Shown here: one piece after another, positions 16,615 through 24,905 of the stretch | Position numbering within the stretch: the first letter of the stretch is position 1 | How the letters are laid out: every line of letters begins with the position of its first letter | NCBI RefSeq assembly: GCF_001552075.1 | Contig: NZ_BCQM01000004.1 | Coordinates: forward strand, 1 to 64,000 | DNA: 64,000 bases | Direction of reading: 5' to 3' | Source: Arthrobacter luteolus NBRC 107841 | GTDB taxonomy: Bacteria > Actinomycetota > Actinomycetes > Actinomycetales > Micrococcaceae | Notes under the pieces: generated by a model | Database searches by the model: none | What the model saw: only the letters and a program-made list of their open reading frames with translations | Told to the model about the DNA's origin: nothing | Made by a program: the position numbers and the translations under genes

Positions 16615-17376
16615 TCAAGTGACTGGCCTGTTCTTATCTTCCTCTTGTGCGTCCCAAAGCCTACCGAAGAGTTCTCCGACGAGGGGTCCTGCTTTGACGC
16701 CTTCACTATATGAGTCCGGCCCTCCGATGGACAGACCCTCAGCGCCTGGTCTGATAAGTATCCCCATTAACAAGAGTTCTTGGATCAGGGGCATGACGAG
16801 GGGCCCAAGTCCTGTATCCTCACCAATTTCTTCAGGAGTTTTTGGCGGCAGTATGAGAGGCAATGGCTGTCCTGTACCAAATCTGCCTCCATCGCCCACA
16901 AACAGAGATGCGACTTTGATATGCGGCCGCTCGAGCCTGGCGATAATATCTACCCATAGCGATTCCTCGTCAATCCGGGCGTCGTCAGCAGCTAGCGAAC
17001 CGAGGCACGTACCAAGCATGCGGGCTTTTTCGGACATCCGCGACCGACGCGAGGCATCAATTGCAGTTGCAGCTAGCATGGTTAGTTCTTCGTCGGCAAG
17101 CAGACGTTCGATCAGAGTTGCTGGGTTGAGACCCGAAAAATGAGCACCGCTGTCTAGCAATAACTTATCTCTCCTGGCAATATGCCCACTAACCCTTTTC
17201 CCGAAATCCATTAGTAGGATCGCGCCTCCGGCGACAAAGGGAGCAGCTGGAGGAATCAATCCCCCAAGCATTGAAGCGCTTGCTGCGAGAGCTGCGTCGC
17301 CCCAAGGTCCGGCCCCCACCTGAGGGAGAGGCTCTTCGATTGGGAAAGCATCTTCGTCATATGGGCGCATGGTCAT
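16615..17376 (-). CDS. Unknown protein upstream of jetABC
   Basis: 253 residues, family not recognised. Residues about 25-55 (ALAASASMLGGLIPPAAPFV and on) are hydrophobic and Gly/Pro-rich, like a membrane hairpin. The centre has repeated Leu/Ala-rich helices, including a stretch ending SRRSRMSEKARMLG. The C-terminal third is loop-rich. GC is lower than in jetABC, and the gene lies on the same strand upstream of jetA with its own ATG. Whether it belongs to the defence locus or to the mobile island is unknown. Confidence 0.6.
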   Translation of the reverse strand: MTMRPYDEDAFPIEEPLPQVGAGPWGDAALAASASMLGGLIPPAAPFVAGGAILLMDFGKRVSGHIARRDKLLLDSGAHFSGLNPATLIERLLADEELTMLAATAIDASRRSRMSEKARMLGTCLGSLAADDARIDEESLWVDIIARLERPHIKVASLFVGDGGRFGTGQPLPLILPPKTPEEIGEDTGLGPLVMPLIQELLLMGILIRPGAEGLSIGGPDSYSEGVKAGPLVGELFGRLWDAQEEDKNRPVT

Positions 17377-17540
17377 AGCTTAGATAGACCGCGCATATAA
17401 AGACTTCATGTTCTGTGAATTTGACATTTGAAGTAGTCCCGAGCGTATAGCTAACCCATTGCCGAGTGAAGCATTGGGAGGCCTAGGGCTGGCATGACGC
17501 CGCCATTCCGGAAGCGCGACACCGCCGAAGGCCAGCTGGG

Positions 17541-18485
17541 CTACATGCTCCCGATGGCCTGCTGCAGTATGGAGATCAAAGCATCGACCGCGCCTTGCAC
17601 GGTGCCGGTCGCTGCCAGCTCAGCGAGCTTGCCGAGTAGTGCCTTCACCTTCCCTCGGTCGGGCGTCTCAGCGTGGACTTCTAAGTCCGCTTTCTCGGCG
17701 ATAGAACGGGCTTCGGCGGCATCTTCGCTGGTGACACCAAGCACATCAGGGTTCAGCATGGCCCGGACGGAGCTCAAGGCGCGCTCGACCTGCTGCACCT
17801 GGCTCTGTGAGAGGACGCTGGACTGCTGCACCCTTGAGCTCTGGAATGCTACGTTGACTGAATTCGAGTCCTGAATGTTGATGTTGTTGTGGGTGTTCCC
17901 GGCTACACGGGGTGTCTGGTTGACTGACTCTTCGGATTCCACGATGCGCATGCCTTTGGGTGTTGGCTTCGGACGGGCGATCTCGCCCCCGAAGATTTTG
18001 AAGCCCTCGATGTACTCCTCCTGCAGGAGCCAATCGGCTGCCCGCATGACGTCTTTGTGTGAGTACGGGCTGCCGAGATACTGGTTGTGCCCGGATTCCA
18101 GGAAGTCACTGATGGCGCTGACATGGACATCGAGAGCTCCCTGGCCGTAAAGCCAGGCCAATACGACGTCCCGGAGATGCAGCATCTTTCGTATCGGGTT
18201 GGACTTCAGATCCTTGTATGCGCTGACGGCGTCCAGACCGGGCTGGTAGATGTCTACAGACCCGATTCCCCCGTGGTTCTCCTCGAATATTAGCCATCCC
18301 CAGGTCTTCATCGCCCGTAGATCGCTCTTGAGGGACTCCTCGGAGAAATCCCAGCGTCCGGGATCATCCTCCATGGCTTGGGTGTCCGCGCGATGGCCGC
18401 TGTCCATCGTCTCCGCCAGGACTTCGAGCAGACGCAGCTGGCGCTGACCCTGCTTCGACTCGATGAGTGATTCAACTGTGTTCAA
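17541..18485 (-). CDS. Unknown protein with winged-helix-like N-terminus
   Basis: 314 residues, TTG start. Residues 1-180 look like tandem helix-turn-helix or winged-helix segments (ESLKSDLRAMKTWGWLIFEE; DVMRAADWLLQEEYIEGFKI). Residues about 198-220 carry an Asn/Ser-rich linker, NNINIQDSNSVNVAFQSS. The C-terminus is two helices ending in a small apolar helix (AVDALISILQQAIGSM). This layout, a DNA-binding-like head, a polar NIN/NVN linker and a short hydrophobic tail, resembles small regulators or effectors of accessory islands, but I cannot name the family. It is divergent from the recombinase at 18816. Confidence 0.6.
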   Translation of the reverse strand: MNTVESLIESKQGQRQLRLLEVLAETMDSGHRADTQAMEDDPGRWDFSEESLKSDLRAMKTWGWLIFEENHGGIGSVDIYQPGLDAVSAYKDLKSNPIRKMLHLRDVVLAWLYGQGALDVHVSAISDFLESGHNQYLGSPYSHKDVMRAADWLLQEEYIEGFKIFGGEIARPKPTPKGMRIVESEESVNQTPRVAGNTHNNINIQDSNSVNVAFQSSRVQQSSVLSQSQVQQVERALSSVRAMLNPDVLGVTSEDAAEARSIAEKADLEVHAETPDRGKVKALLGKLAELAATGTVQGAVDALISILQQAIGSM

Positions 18486-18815
18486 CTGGACCCCTGGTTC
18501 CTGAACATTGAGGCTGATCTGATCCCATTACTCTAACGAGTGCTACTGACAAGACCCCGCGGTCCCGTGTATGAATCGACCGTTTTTAAGACCCGCTGCC
18601 GCAGTTGCCGCTCGTAAGTTCGGAGTAGGCAATTCGCTACGCCAGGGAATCCTCGATATCAGTCTCGAAACCCATGGGATACAAGACATATGTGCGAGAC
18701 AGCGGCAAGACCACGGTCGTGCAGTCTTTCGGGTGTCTTGTCACTATGTATCGCAACCTCCTGCTATCGTTCGTGACATGAACCCTAGTTGCGAGACAGC
18801 TTGGAGGAATCTCTG
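18486..18815. other. Gene-free divergent region, possible recombination site
   Basis: 330 bp between two divergent genes with no convincing ORF. TGCGAGACAGC occurs as a direct repeat at 18693-18703 and 18790-18800, with TGTCTTGTCAC and GTGACATG between them. Such clustered partial repeats beside a serine recombinase gene could be its res or crossover site. GGAGGAAT at 18803-18810 is the ribosome site of the recombinase. Confidence 0.4.
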
Positions 18816-19415
18816 GTGAAGCTCATTGGCTATGCCCGGGTCTCTCCCAAGGCGCAGGACGCAGACCGGCAGGTTTTGGACCTTCTGGCGGCGGGGGTGC
18901 GACGCGATGACCTATATATAGACCATGGCGTCAGCGGTGCCAGGGCCTCTCGCCCCGGATTCGACCAGGCTTTGAAAGCGCTCCACGAGGGCGACACCTT
19001 GGTGATTACTACCTTGGACCGCTTGGGGCGGTCGACGGTGAACATGCTTGGTCTAGCCGAGGAGCTGCGTGCCAGGGGAGTGAATCTCCGAGTGCTGAAT
19101 CTGGGTGGCGGGAACGTGGATACCGGCACACCAATGGGTTCCATGGTCTTTACCGTGATGGCGGCCTTGGCTCAGATGGAGCTTGAGATCAAACGCGAAC
19201 GCATCAACGACTCCGTCTCCAAACGCCGTGCAGCGGGCAAGGATCTCGGAGGTCGCCGCCAACAGTTCAGCGACAGCCAAATCCGCAATGCCTGCCGGCT
19301 CATCGAGGCAGGCGAACCAGCCGTCCATGTGGCCAGGGACTTGGGCATGTCCAGGGCAACCCTGTACCGGAGAATGGCGGAGTTCGACGCCCGCGAATGG
19401 GTGGCAGAACGTTGA
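18816..19415 (+). CDS. Serine recombinase (resolvase/invertase family)
   Basis: 199 residues, the normal length of a small resolvase or invertase. The N-terminal catalytic domain begins KLIGYARVSPKAQDADRQ, with nucleophile Ser in YARVS. Conserved DHGVSGA, TTLDRLGRS (Arg pair) and AQMELEIKRERI follow. The C-terminal helix-turn-helix (GEPAVHVARDLGMSRATLYRR) binds the recombination site. The GTG at 18816 is chosen over the upstream frame because GGAGGAAT precedes it. It marks this stretch as mobile DNA and may act on the repeats just upstream. Confidence 0.93.
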   Translation: MKLIGYARVSPKAQDADRQVLDLLAAGVRRDDLYIDHGVSGARASRPGFDQALKALHEGDTLVITTLDRLGRSTVNMLGLAEELRARGVNLRVLNLGGGNVDTGTPMGSMVFTVMAALAQMELEIKRERINDSVSKRRAAGKDLGGRRQQFSDSQIRNACRLIEAGEPAVHVARDLGMSRATLYRRMAEFDAREWVAER

Positions 19416-19543
19416 AGGATCGGGCCGTCTTCGGGCAAGAGGTGCGCCGGGAGATCCTGACCCGTCAGGACCGTCAGGGGTGGGGCACTGGAGTGATCCG
19501 CCGAGCAGCTGCGCCTCTTCGTGATTGAACTAAAAACCGGCCC

Positions 19544-20140
19544 TCACAGCCCGAGGGACCCCCTGTACCGGCGCATGATTTCCTCAAGTTCAGCAGCCTC
19601 AGTCGGGGACACGGTTCGGGACATAGCTTCCATCTCGTCTTCGGGCAGGGGAGTGTGCTCCTGCTGCCCGTGGGGTCCGCGGTGGACGTGGCCGGACACC
19701 GTCCGCCGGTAGCCAAGCCGGTAGTAGAACTTCAGCAGCGCCTGCTCATCGTCACCTGCCTGGGGCGAGACGATGATGGTGTCCCGTCCGGCTTCGGAGG
19801 ACTCGAGGGCGAACCTCTCCATCAGCGCGCCTCCAATGCCGGCCGACCGCCAGTCCTTATCGACGAGGAGCCATTCGACGAACGAGCATCGCCAGTCCTC
19901 AGGCATGTCATATCCGGAGACGCTCGCCCAGGCGTATGAATGGTGATGCCCTGCAAGCCATCCACCGACACGGCCATGGCCGTCGACAGATACGAGGCCC
20001 CGGCTGTAGGGGAGGCGCTGTGCGGCGGTTTGCCACTGCGGCATTTGGTCCAGGAGCGAGCGTATGCCGGGGAAGTCTCCGGGCTCAGACTGCCGGATGG
20101 TCACTGGGTGCGTCGTAGCAGGGGTTTCAGATGTGTTCAT
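19544..20140 (-). CDS. GNAT-family N-acetyltransferase
   Basis: 198 residues. The acetyl-CoA-binding motif A is WLLVDKDWRSAGIGGALMERF (R-x2-G-I-G-G near 105-112), followed by FYYRLGYRR (motif B) near 145. Residues 1-20 are a polar leader and the last 40 are helical and acidic. Its start codon overlaps the stop of the HEPN-like gene by 4 bp (ATGA), so the two are almost certainly co-translated. The substrate is unknown; in toxin-antitoxin context GNATs can be toxins that acetylate tRNA or modifiers that neutralise a partner. Confidence 0.85.
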   Translation of the reverse strand: MNTSETPATTHPVTIRQSEPGDFPGIRSLLDQMPQWQTAAQRLPYSRGLVSVDGHGRVGGWLAGHHHSYAWASVSGYDMPEDWRCSFVEWLLVDKDWRSAGIGGALMERFALESSEAGRDTIIVSPQAGDDEQALLKFYYRLGYRRTVSGHVHRGPHGQQEHTPLPEDEMEAMSRTVSPTEAAELEEIMRRYRGSLGL

Positions 20141-20973
20141 GACTCATGTTTCGGGTTGCGGAGGGGGCTGTCCGGTGTCCGGGTTCCAGGAGTGTCCACT
20201 TGATTTCGGCGGGGGAGGTATATGTTCAGCCACCTTCCCTCGACGGCAGAGTCGAGCATGTCTGCATAGAGCTCAAGTTTCCTGCAGTCCTCGTCCAGTT
20301 GTTCCGGTGTTATCTGAATGAGCTCGCTCGTACCGTCCAGATGGACACGGCCGCGGGTAATCCCGACATCCGCGTAGTCCCACCAGTAGGCGTGAATGAT
20401 GTCGTTGCGTATGTCCCGGATGTTGTTTTCTTCTCCCCAGTCCAGGAGCTTTACGATGTCGGTGGCGCGCTCACCCAAAGCTACAGCTAACTTCCGCAGC
20501 TTCTTGTCGAGCGTCTTCCACGGGTCCTCTGAATCGGCAAATTTGGGTTCCGGGTTCCCTGACATTCCCAGGATGAGCCGTTTCATGGCTGCCTCGATCC
20601 GGCCACCGGCAACCGCCGCCGAACCAATCCGCATGTAGAGCTGATTGCGAAATTCCAGGTCCTCGGCTGCGCGGCCGCCGATTCGGGAAATCCGCGCCTC
20701 TGACAGCTCCCAGGCATCTACACCGGGAACCAGCATCGACGCATGGATACTCTGCCGTCCGCTGTCCGGCGCCTGATTGATGTCCAGGACGTACCAGGAA
20801 TTGGCCCCGGGCGGCGCCCAGTCCCGCCTGAAAGCCTCCAGGGCCTCAGAGGACAGATTTACCGGATCTGCTTCAGTGAACAACCCGAAGGTCAAAGTTG
20901 GCATATCGGTTCCGTCGGTTGGAGGCCGCATCCTGCCGCCGAACCTGACTGTCTTAGCTGGTTTGGCGCTCAT
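20137..20973 (-). CDS. HEPN-like domain protein
   Basis: 278 residues. A helical centre contains GRIEAAMKRLILGM near 125 and RNDIIHAYWWDY near 189-200. RNDIIH is an R-x4-H motif, the RNase signature of HEPN domains, and the spacing from the preceding helix is typical. The first 110 residues are a different beta-rich region of unknown type. The gene is directly upstream of and overlaps the acetyltransferase by 4 bp. HEPN is proposed from motif and helix layout only; alternatives are a non-catalytic helical domain. Cytoplasmic, no signal peptide. Confidence 0.55.
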   Translation of the reverse strand: MSAKPAKTVRFGGRMRPPTDGTDMPTLTFGLFTEADPVNLSSEALEAFRRDWAPPGANSWYVLDINQAPDSGRQSIHASMLVPGVDAWELSEARISRIGGRAAEDLEFRNQLYMRIGSAAVAGGRIEAAMKRLILGMSGNPEPKFADSEDPWKTLDKKLRKLAVALGERATDIVKLLDWGEENNIRDIRNDIIHAYWWDYADVGITRGRVHLDGTSELIQITPEQLDEDCRKLELYADMLDSAVEGRWLNIYLPRRNQVDTPGTRTPDSPLRNPKHES

Positions 20974-21054
20974 ATTTCCCGTTCAGAGTGTGGACGCGAA
21001 TACCAGGCCAAGGCATGGTGGTACCCACATCGGCGATTCAGAAATCGTGCTGGT

Positions 21055-21678
21055 CTACCGGTCATCTTTTCCCGCTTGAGTGACAGTGACAGCACCCGCG
21101 AATTTCCGGAGCTTGGGGAGAGCTGGAATGTCGACCCACATAGTGATCGAATTGCCCGAAGGTGCCGCACCGCCGACCCGGAATGCGTCGTAGGGGAGCA
21201 CGTCGAGGATGGGAGCCAAGGCGGCTGCTTTGGCCTCGGTTAGGTAGCCCACTTTGCGCTCCTTACCGAATACAGCGACGGCGTTGGTGTCCCATCGGTT
21301 CCTGGGCTCGCGAACAAGCAAGTACTCGTCGCTGCCGTGTTTATGTCGTCCTGCGTCTGTTACCCAATACGCAGAGCCAACGATGCGGAACCTGCTGGAC
21401 GGTAGCTCACGGAGGTCAAGGACCGAAAGCCCGGCTTCGATAAGGACAACTCTCTTGACGCCAATGCTCCCCGGTTCAGTCTCCTGGTTGTTCTTTGGGT
21501 GTCGGCCGGCTTCAGGCACTGGCTTTTTTGGAGCCGGCACGGGAATGAACCTCTTGATATCCTCTGCATGCGCCGGCACGGGGTCCGGGCCGGGTGCTTC
21601 CTGCAGGATTTGTTCCGGTGCATCAATCGCCGCCTCATCGCGTCGAAAGGCTGCCACGAGCTTTTTGATCATCCCCAT
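21055..21678 (-). CDS. HIRAN-domain protein
   Basis: 207 residues. Residues about 95-160 match the HIRAN pattern: FRIVGSAYW at the first strand, LVREPRNRWDTNAVAVFG, then KVGYLTEAKAAALAPIL. HIRAN domains bind DNA ends or stalled forks and in bacteria are also found alone in mobile and defence loci. The first 80 residues are Pro/Glu-rich and disordered. ATG at 21678; a second ATG two codons later is equally possible. It is on the same strand as the HEPN/GNAT pair, with an 81-bp gap before that pair. Confidence 0.72.
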   Translation of the reverse strand: MGMIKKLVAAFRRDEAAIDAPEQILQEAPGPDPVPAHAEDIKRFIPVPAPKKPVPEAGRHPKNNQETEPGSIGVKRVVLIEAGLSVLDLRELPSSRFRIVGSAYWVTDAGRHKHGSDEYLLVREPRNRWDTNAVAVFGKERKVGYLTEAKAAALAPILDVLPYDAFRVGGAAPSGNSITMWVDIPALPKLRKFAGAVTVTQAGKDDR

Positions 21679-22027
21679 AGGGGCAGCCTAACAGCGGCGA
21701 TATCTGACCGATCGATGTCTCCAGCCGGGTTTCTCCGCACGGAGCCTTCTAATCACAGTCATTGCGGGACAGATCAGTGCGGTGTTTGCTGCCCAGACAA
21801 TGGCGGCGGACTATCCGGAGTTTCCGATCTGCAGGTTCCCCTGGTTAGCGCTGCGATCCTGTTTGGGGTATGTATTCAAGTCGTGCTCGTGATCACTGGG
21901 ATTCTCCTACGTCTTCAATGGTTCTCCCGATAGCTTTCCAATCCTGGTCGTAAGACTCCCATCGGGGAAACGCGCCCTGGTCAGAATCAGCGACTCGGGT
22001 GCCCAGCTGTTTCGGAGTTGCCCGCCA
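21679..22027. other. Gap without a supportable gene
   Basis: 349 bp of mixed composition. Short frames exist on the plus strand but show no ribosome site, domain or codon bias, and I see no hairpin or repeat of note. Confidence 0.5.
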
Positions 22028-22294
22028 TCAGGTGAGTGGGCGGTGCACAGCTATGCCCAACCATTCGGCCGTATCCCTGCGTCCTTCGGGGAAGGCCTCT
22101 GCCGGGAAGTCATGCCAGCGTGAGTTGGCCGGGTCGCGGAACCACTGATCGACGTTTTCGGGCATGTATCGGATGACCCGGGTGCCGAGCACGTAGTACG
22201 CCGGGCCGATTTTTTTGCGTCGCCACTCGGCCAGTTCCTGGACAGTGACGCCGTATTCGGCGCCTACCTGCTGTGGGGTCATGAGCTGGTTCAC
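22028..22294 (-). CDS. AlpA/excisionase-type helix-turn-helix protein
   Basis: 88 residues. MTPQQVGAEYGVTVQELAEWRRKKIGPAYY is the MerR-like winged-helix start of excisionases and phage AlpA proteins, followed by IRYMPENVDQWF, the wing. The GTG at 22294 is chosen because AAGGAG lies 8 nt upstream; an open frame further up is not coding. Such proteins direct excision or activate integrase genes in integrative elements. No integrase lies next to it; the nearest recombinase is at 18816. Confidence 0.82.
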   Translation of the reverse strand: MNQLMTPQQVGAEYGVTVQELAEWRRKKIGPAYYVLGTRVIRYMPENVDQWFRDPANSRWHDFPAEAFPEGRRDTAEWLGIAVHRPLT

Positions 22295-22664
22295 GGACTT
22301 GCTCCTTTTCTCTTTGCCCCCGTTCCTTTCGGCAAAGCCGTCACATCTTGGCCGCGAAGTGAATTGGCCAGCCGGAGCCGGGGGAGCGTGGAATACCGGA
22401 GGGAGCGCAGCGAGTGGGGATATGCCGCGAAAGTCGCCGGCGGAGGCTTGCCAAGAGAAGGGCGGGCAGTACCCTCCGAAGCCGAAACGGAACGGCACAG
22501 CCGGTCAATGTCGATGGACAAGCCATCGCCACACGCATGCGTGCTGACGTTAGCCAGGCTAAGCCTTCTACCAAAGCGGTAAAGTCGACTGGTGTGAAAT
22601 CATTGAAGGCCCGCAAGAGCCGTAGTTATAGGGGAAAGCAGATCCAGCGGCCGGGCGTCGACCG
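22295..22664. other. Gap upstream of the excisionase-like gene
   Basis: 370 bp with no supportable gene. It contains purine-rich text such as GGAGGGAGCGCAGCGAGTGG. Promoters for the minus-strand HTH gene and the plus-strand membrane protein must lie here, but no clear -35/-10 pair can be chosen. Confidence 0.4.
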
Positions 22665-23387
22665 GTGATCGAGAGACTTAAAAGAGCTTGGACGCACCGC
22701 ACAGAGCTCGAACGCTGGCTAATCGTGTTCCTTGCTGCGGGATTTATCCTCCTGCTCCTTGTTTTGGGCGCATGGAGGGAGCAGGTTATTCCCTGGGCGA
22801 CAGCGTGGGGCTCTGTCGCTGAATGGTTCGGTGCCGGCGCTACAGCCGGAGGCTTTGTTGCGGCAATTATTACATTGCGGTTTAACGCTCTCGAACAAAA
22901 AACCCGAGCAGAAGCAGCGCAGAGAGCAGAAGCTGCCCGTGTGGCGATCGATTGGAATGATGATGTTCTGCACATGGTCAATAACTTCCCGGGGAAGAGC
23001 TTCGAAACCTTTCGCTATAGGGGAGAAGTTCACAATGCTGGATCTTCACCAATCAATCACTTGATTCTGTGGCTCGATGGCATTGATGGGGCCATCTATA
23101 AGGACAACGGAGAGGCCCGGCCTCCGGGGGACGTACCACGGACGTTCATTGACACTGTCGTTCCGGGTGGAAGGAAGAAGTTCTCATTCGACATCGCTTG
23201 GAACGATCCGACTATCGACGGTATGACTGAGGGCTACCGTGTGAGGCGGGCGGCGTCGTTCGTATTCACCGATGTTCGCGACAATAACTGGAGGAATGAG
23301 CAAGGGGACCTTACGAAGACGAGCGAAGAGCTTGCCAACGACTACAAGGTCTCTCGGAAGCTGGAGAGGAACAGCACTAGCGGCTAG
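22665..23387 (+). CDS. Membrane-anchored unknown protein
   Basis: 240 residues, GTG start. One strong transmembrane helix is at about 18-38 (WLIVFLAAGFILLLLVLGAW) and a second weaker one at about 55-70 (GAGATAGGFVAAIITLRF). A short coiled segment, LEQKTRAEAAQRAEAARVA, precedes a soluble C-terminal domain of about 145 residues that looks beta-rich (EVHNAGSSPINHLILWLDG). The two-helix-plus-coil-plus-beta arrangement is common in island-borne proteins of unknown role. The end abuts the decayed DUF4913 gene on the other strand. Confidence 0.65.
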   Translation: MIERLKRAWTHRTELERWLIVFLAAGFILLLLVLGAWREQVIPWATAWGSVAEWFGAGATAGGFVAAIITLRFNALEQKTRAEAAQRAEAARVAIDWNDDVLHMVNNFPGKSFETFRYRGEVHNAGSSPINHLILWLDGIDGAIYKDNGEARPPGDVPRTFIDTVVPGGRKKFSFDIAWNDPTIDGMTEGYRVRRAASFVFTDVRDNNWRNEQGDLTKTSEELANDYKVSRKLERNSTSG

Positions 23388-23830
23388 CGCACATCGGGAA
23401 AGAGACCAGCCGGCGGGCCGCATATGGGAGGGGTCCGCCCTTCGTCTCTTGGTTCTCCCGGCTGGCGGTGTCCGCTGCGTTGAAGGGGCCCTGCGGGTCC
23501 ATCAGCGCAGACATGTGGTGATCCGCGTGATCCCGCCACCAGGCGCTCATGCCGGTGCTCGGATCCTGGCGCAGATGCTCCCAGGAACGCCACAGAGCTT
23601 CAATCCGGATGACTGCTTCGTCGTACTCCCACCAGCGGGCCGCTCAGATACGGGATTTTCCGTCGATCCTGCGCGGCGGTAGGCGTTGCGAAGGTACTCG
23701 CGCATGAATTCGTCGACGCTGCCGACGTACAGGCTGGGTTCAGAAGCTTGTTCCTCTGGAGGAGCGTCGGAGGTTCCTGCGGCCACTTCCGCCGGCGCTT
23801 GGTATTCTCATCAACGCCCCAGTCGGTCAC
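23384..23830 (-). pseudogene. Decayed DUF4913 gene (conjugative-element cargo)
   Basis: Frames combine into a full DUF4913 protein. It starts MTDWGVDENT with GTG and GGGAGGA upstream, shifts frame, continues SLYVGSVDEFMREYLRNAYRR, shifts, reads IDGKSRI then a TGA where Trp is expected, then RWWEYDEAVIRIEALWRSWE, TGMSAWWRDHADHHMSAL and DPQGPF, shifts again and ends PPAGLFPDVR. Three frame changes and one nonsense codon make it dead. DUF4913 genes in actinobacteria normally follow conjugal transfer genes, and here the start overlaps the end of a coupling-protein remnant. Confidence 0.75.
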
Positions 23831-24055
23831 TGCATTCCTCCCTTGCTAAGGGTGCTGCGATGGTGCCGTTCTCTTTTTCGGCGTCTCTGATAGTGCGTTC
23901 AGCTTGGGGGTCGTGGGTGCCTATGGAAGCACGCACTTGGTCGGCGTGAGGCCCGGTCATCCAAGGCTGAGTTCGAATCAGTGTCGGACGGTTGCCGGAT
24001 GGCAGGACCACAGCGCGGCCCTTGGGCAGGGAGGCCAGCGACGCCGAGGATGCGT
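23811..24055 (-). pseudogene. C-terminal remnant of a conjugal-transfer coupling ATPase (TraG/VirD4 or TraM-recognition type)
   Basis: About 80 residues remain: SLASLPKGRAVVLPSGNRPTL, then RTQPWMTGPHADQVRAS and HDPQAERTIRDAE, the usual tail of actinobacterial type IV coupling proteins. The natural stop overlaps the start of the decayed DUF4913 gene, as in intact elements. Everything before about 24055 is missing and replaced by unrelated sequence, so the ATPase domain is gone. Confidence 0.65.
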
Positions 24056-24141
24056 TCGCGGTGCAGCTGTTGGGAGACGGTCCGGTGTGCCTTGCCGTGG
24101 GAAGTGGGAGAGGTGAGCCGGTCACAATCCCATTTCAGCGT

Positions 24142-24192
24142 GTTCTTGCCCTCCGCGAAGGGACCCCAGGACTCGATTTGGACCCCTTTTGC
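24142..24192 (-). pseudogene. Short aldo/keto reductase fragment
   Basis: The minus strand reads [17 protein letters not shown], nearly the same as the segment [17 protein letters not shown] of the intact aldo/keto reductase at 48598-49446. Only about 17 codons are recognisable and no continuation is seen on either side, so it is a remnant of a related gene rather than a functional frame. Confidence 0.6.
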
Positions 24193-24253
24193 TCACGGCT
24201 GAGGAATTCGCATACTAACCATCCCGGCACTTTTCAGTTCTTGTTTCAATGTT

Positions 24254-24271
24254 CTTGCCTCCAGAGGCAAG
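24254..24271. repeat. Short palindrome CTTGCCTC-CA-GAGGCAAG
   Basis: Perfect 8-bp arms with a 2-nt centre in otherwise gene-free DNA between pseudogene fragments. Could be an orphan operator or the tail of a lost terminator. Confidence 0.5.
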
Positions 24272-24382
24272 ATTACGGGCAAACCTATTAGTAAATGGCA
24301 TTTACCGGTTCCGTACGCCGAATGCAGTCGAGTGCGCCGCGGGCCAATCCGGAGCGCCGAGCGCATTGGGCCATAGGAGCGC

Positions 24383-24838
24383 ATGGACCTGTCCCTGCTC
24401 CTGGAGGAAGCAGCCGAAACCCTGCTGCCACTTGCGGAGAAACGCCGGGTCTCCCTCCGCACCGACGGCGGCGCCGCCAGCGTCGTCGGCTCCCGTGCGC
24501 TGCTGCTGCAGCTGACAACCAACCTGCTGCACAACGCGATCGTCCACAACCTGCCGGACGACGGCGTGGCGTGGGTGAGGACCGAGGCAGGCAGCGGGAG
24601 CGTCGAACTGGTTGTGGAGAACACCGGCGAAAAGCTGCCGCCCGCACTGGTCCCGACGCTCGTCGAGCCGTTCCAGCGCGGCACGGAACGGGTGCGCTCG
24701 GACCAGGCCGGCGTCGGTTTGGGGCTGGCCATTGTCAGGAGCATCGTCCAGGCCCATGACGGGTCCCTCACTATCGCTGGAAGGCCCGACGGCGGCCTTC
24801 GGGTCTCCGCGGTTCTGCCAGCGAATGCGGTTGGCTAG
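24383..24838 (+). pseudogene. Truncated sensor histidine kinase (HATPase domain only)
   Basis: 151 residues holding just the kinase catalytic domain: N box QLTTNLLHNAIVHN, G1 box VVENTG, an F-box-like region and G2 box GVGLGLAIVRSIVQAHDG. The membrane sensor, HAMP and the phospho-acceptor His domain are absent, and no response regulator is next to it. The preceding 80 bp are frame-disrupted, consistent with a 5' truncated gene. It might still be translated from the ATG at 24383, but without its own histidine it cannot act as a normal sensor. Confidence 0.7.
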
Positions 24839-24905
24839 AAAGCCGGCCCGAGCACGACGGCGGGAGTCCCCGGCCGGTCAGCCTCCCTATGACCGGCAGG
24901 ATTGG

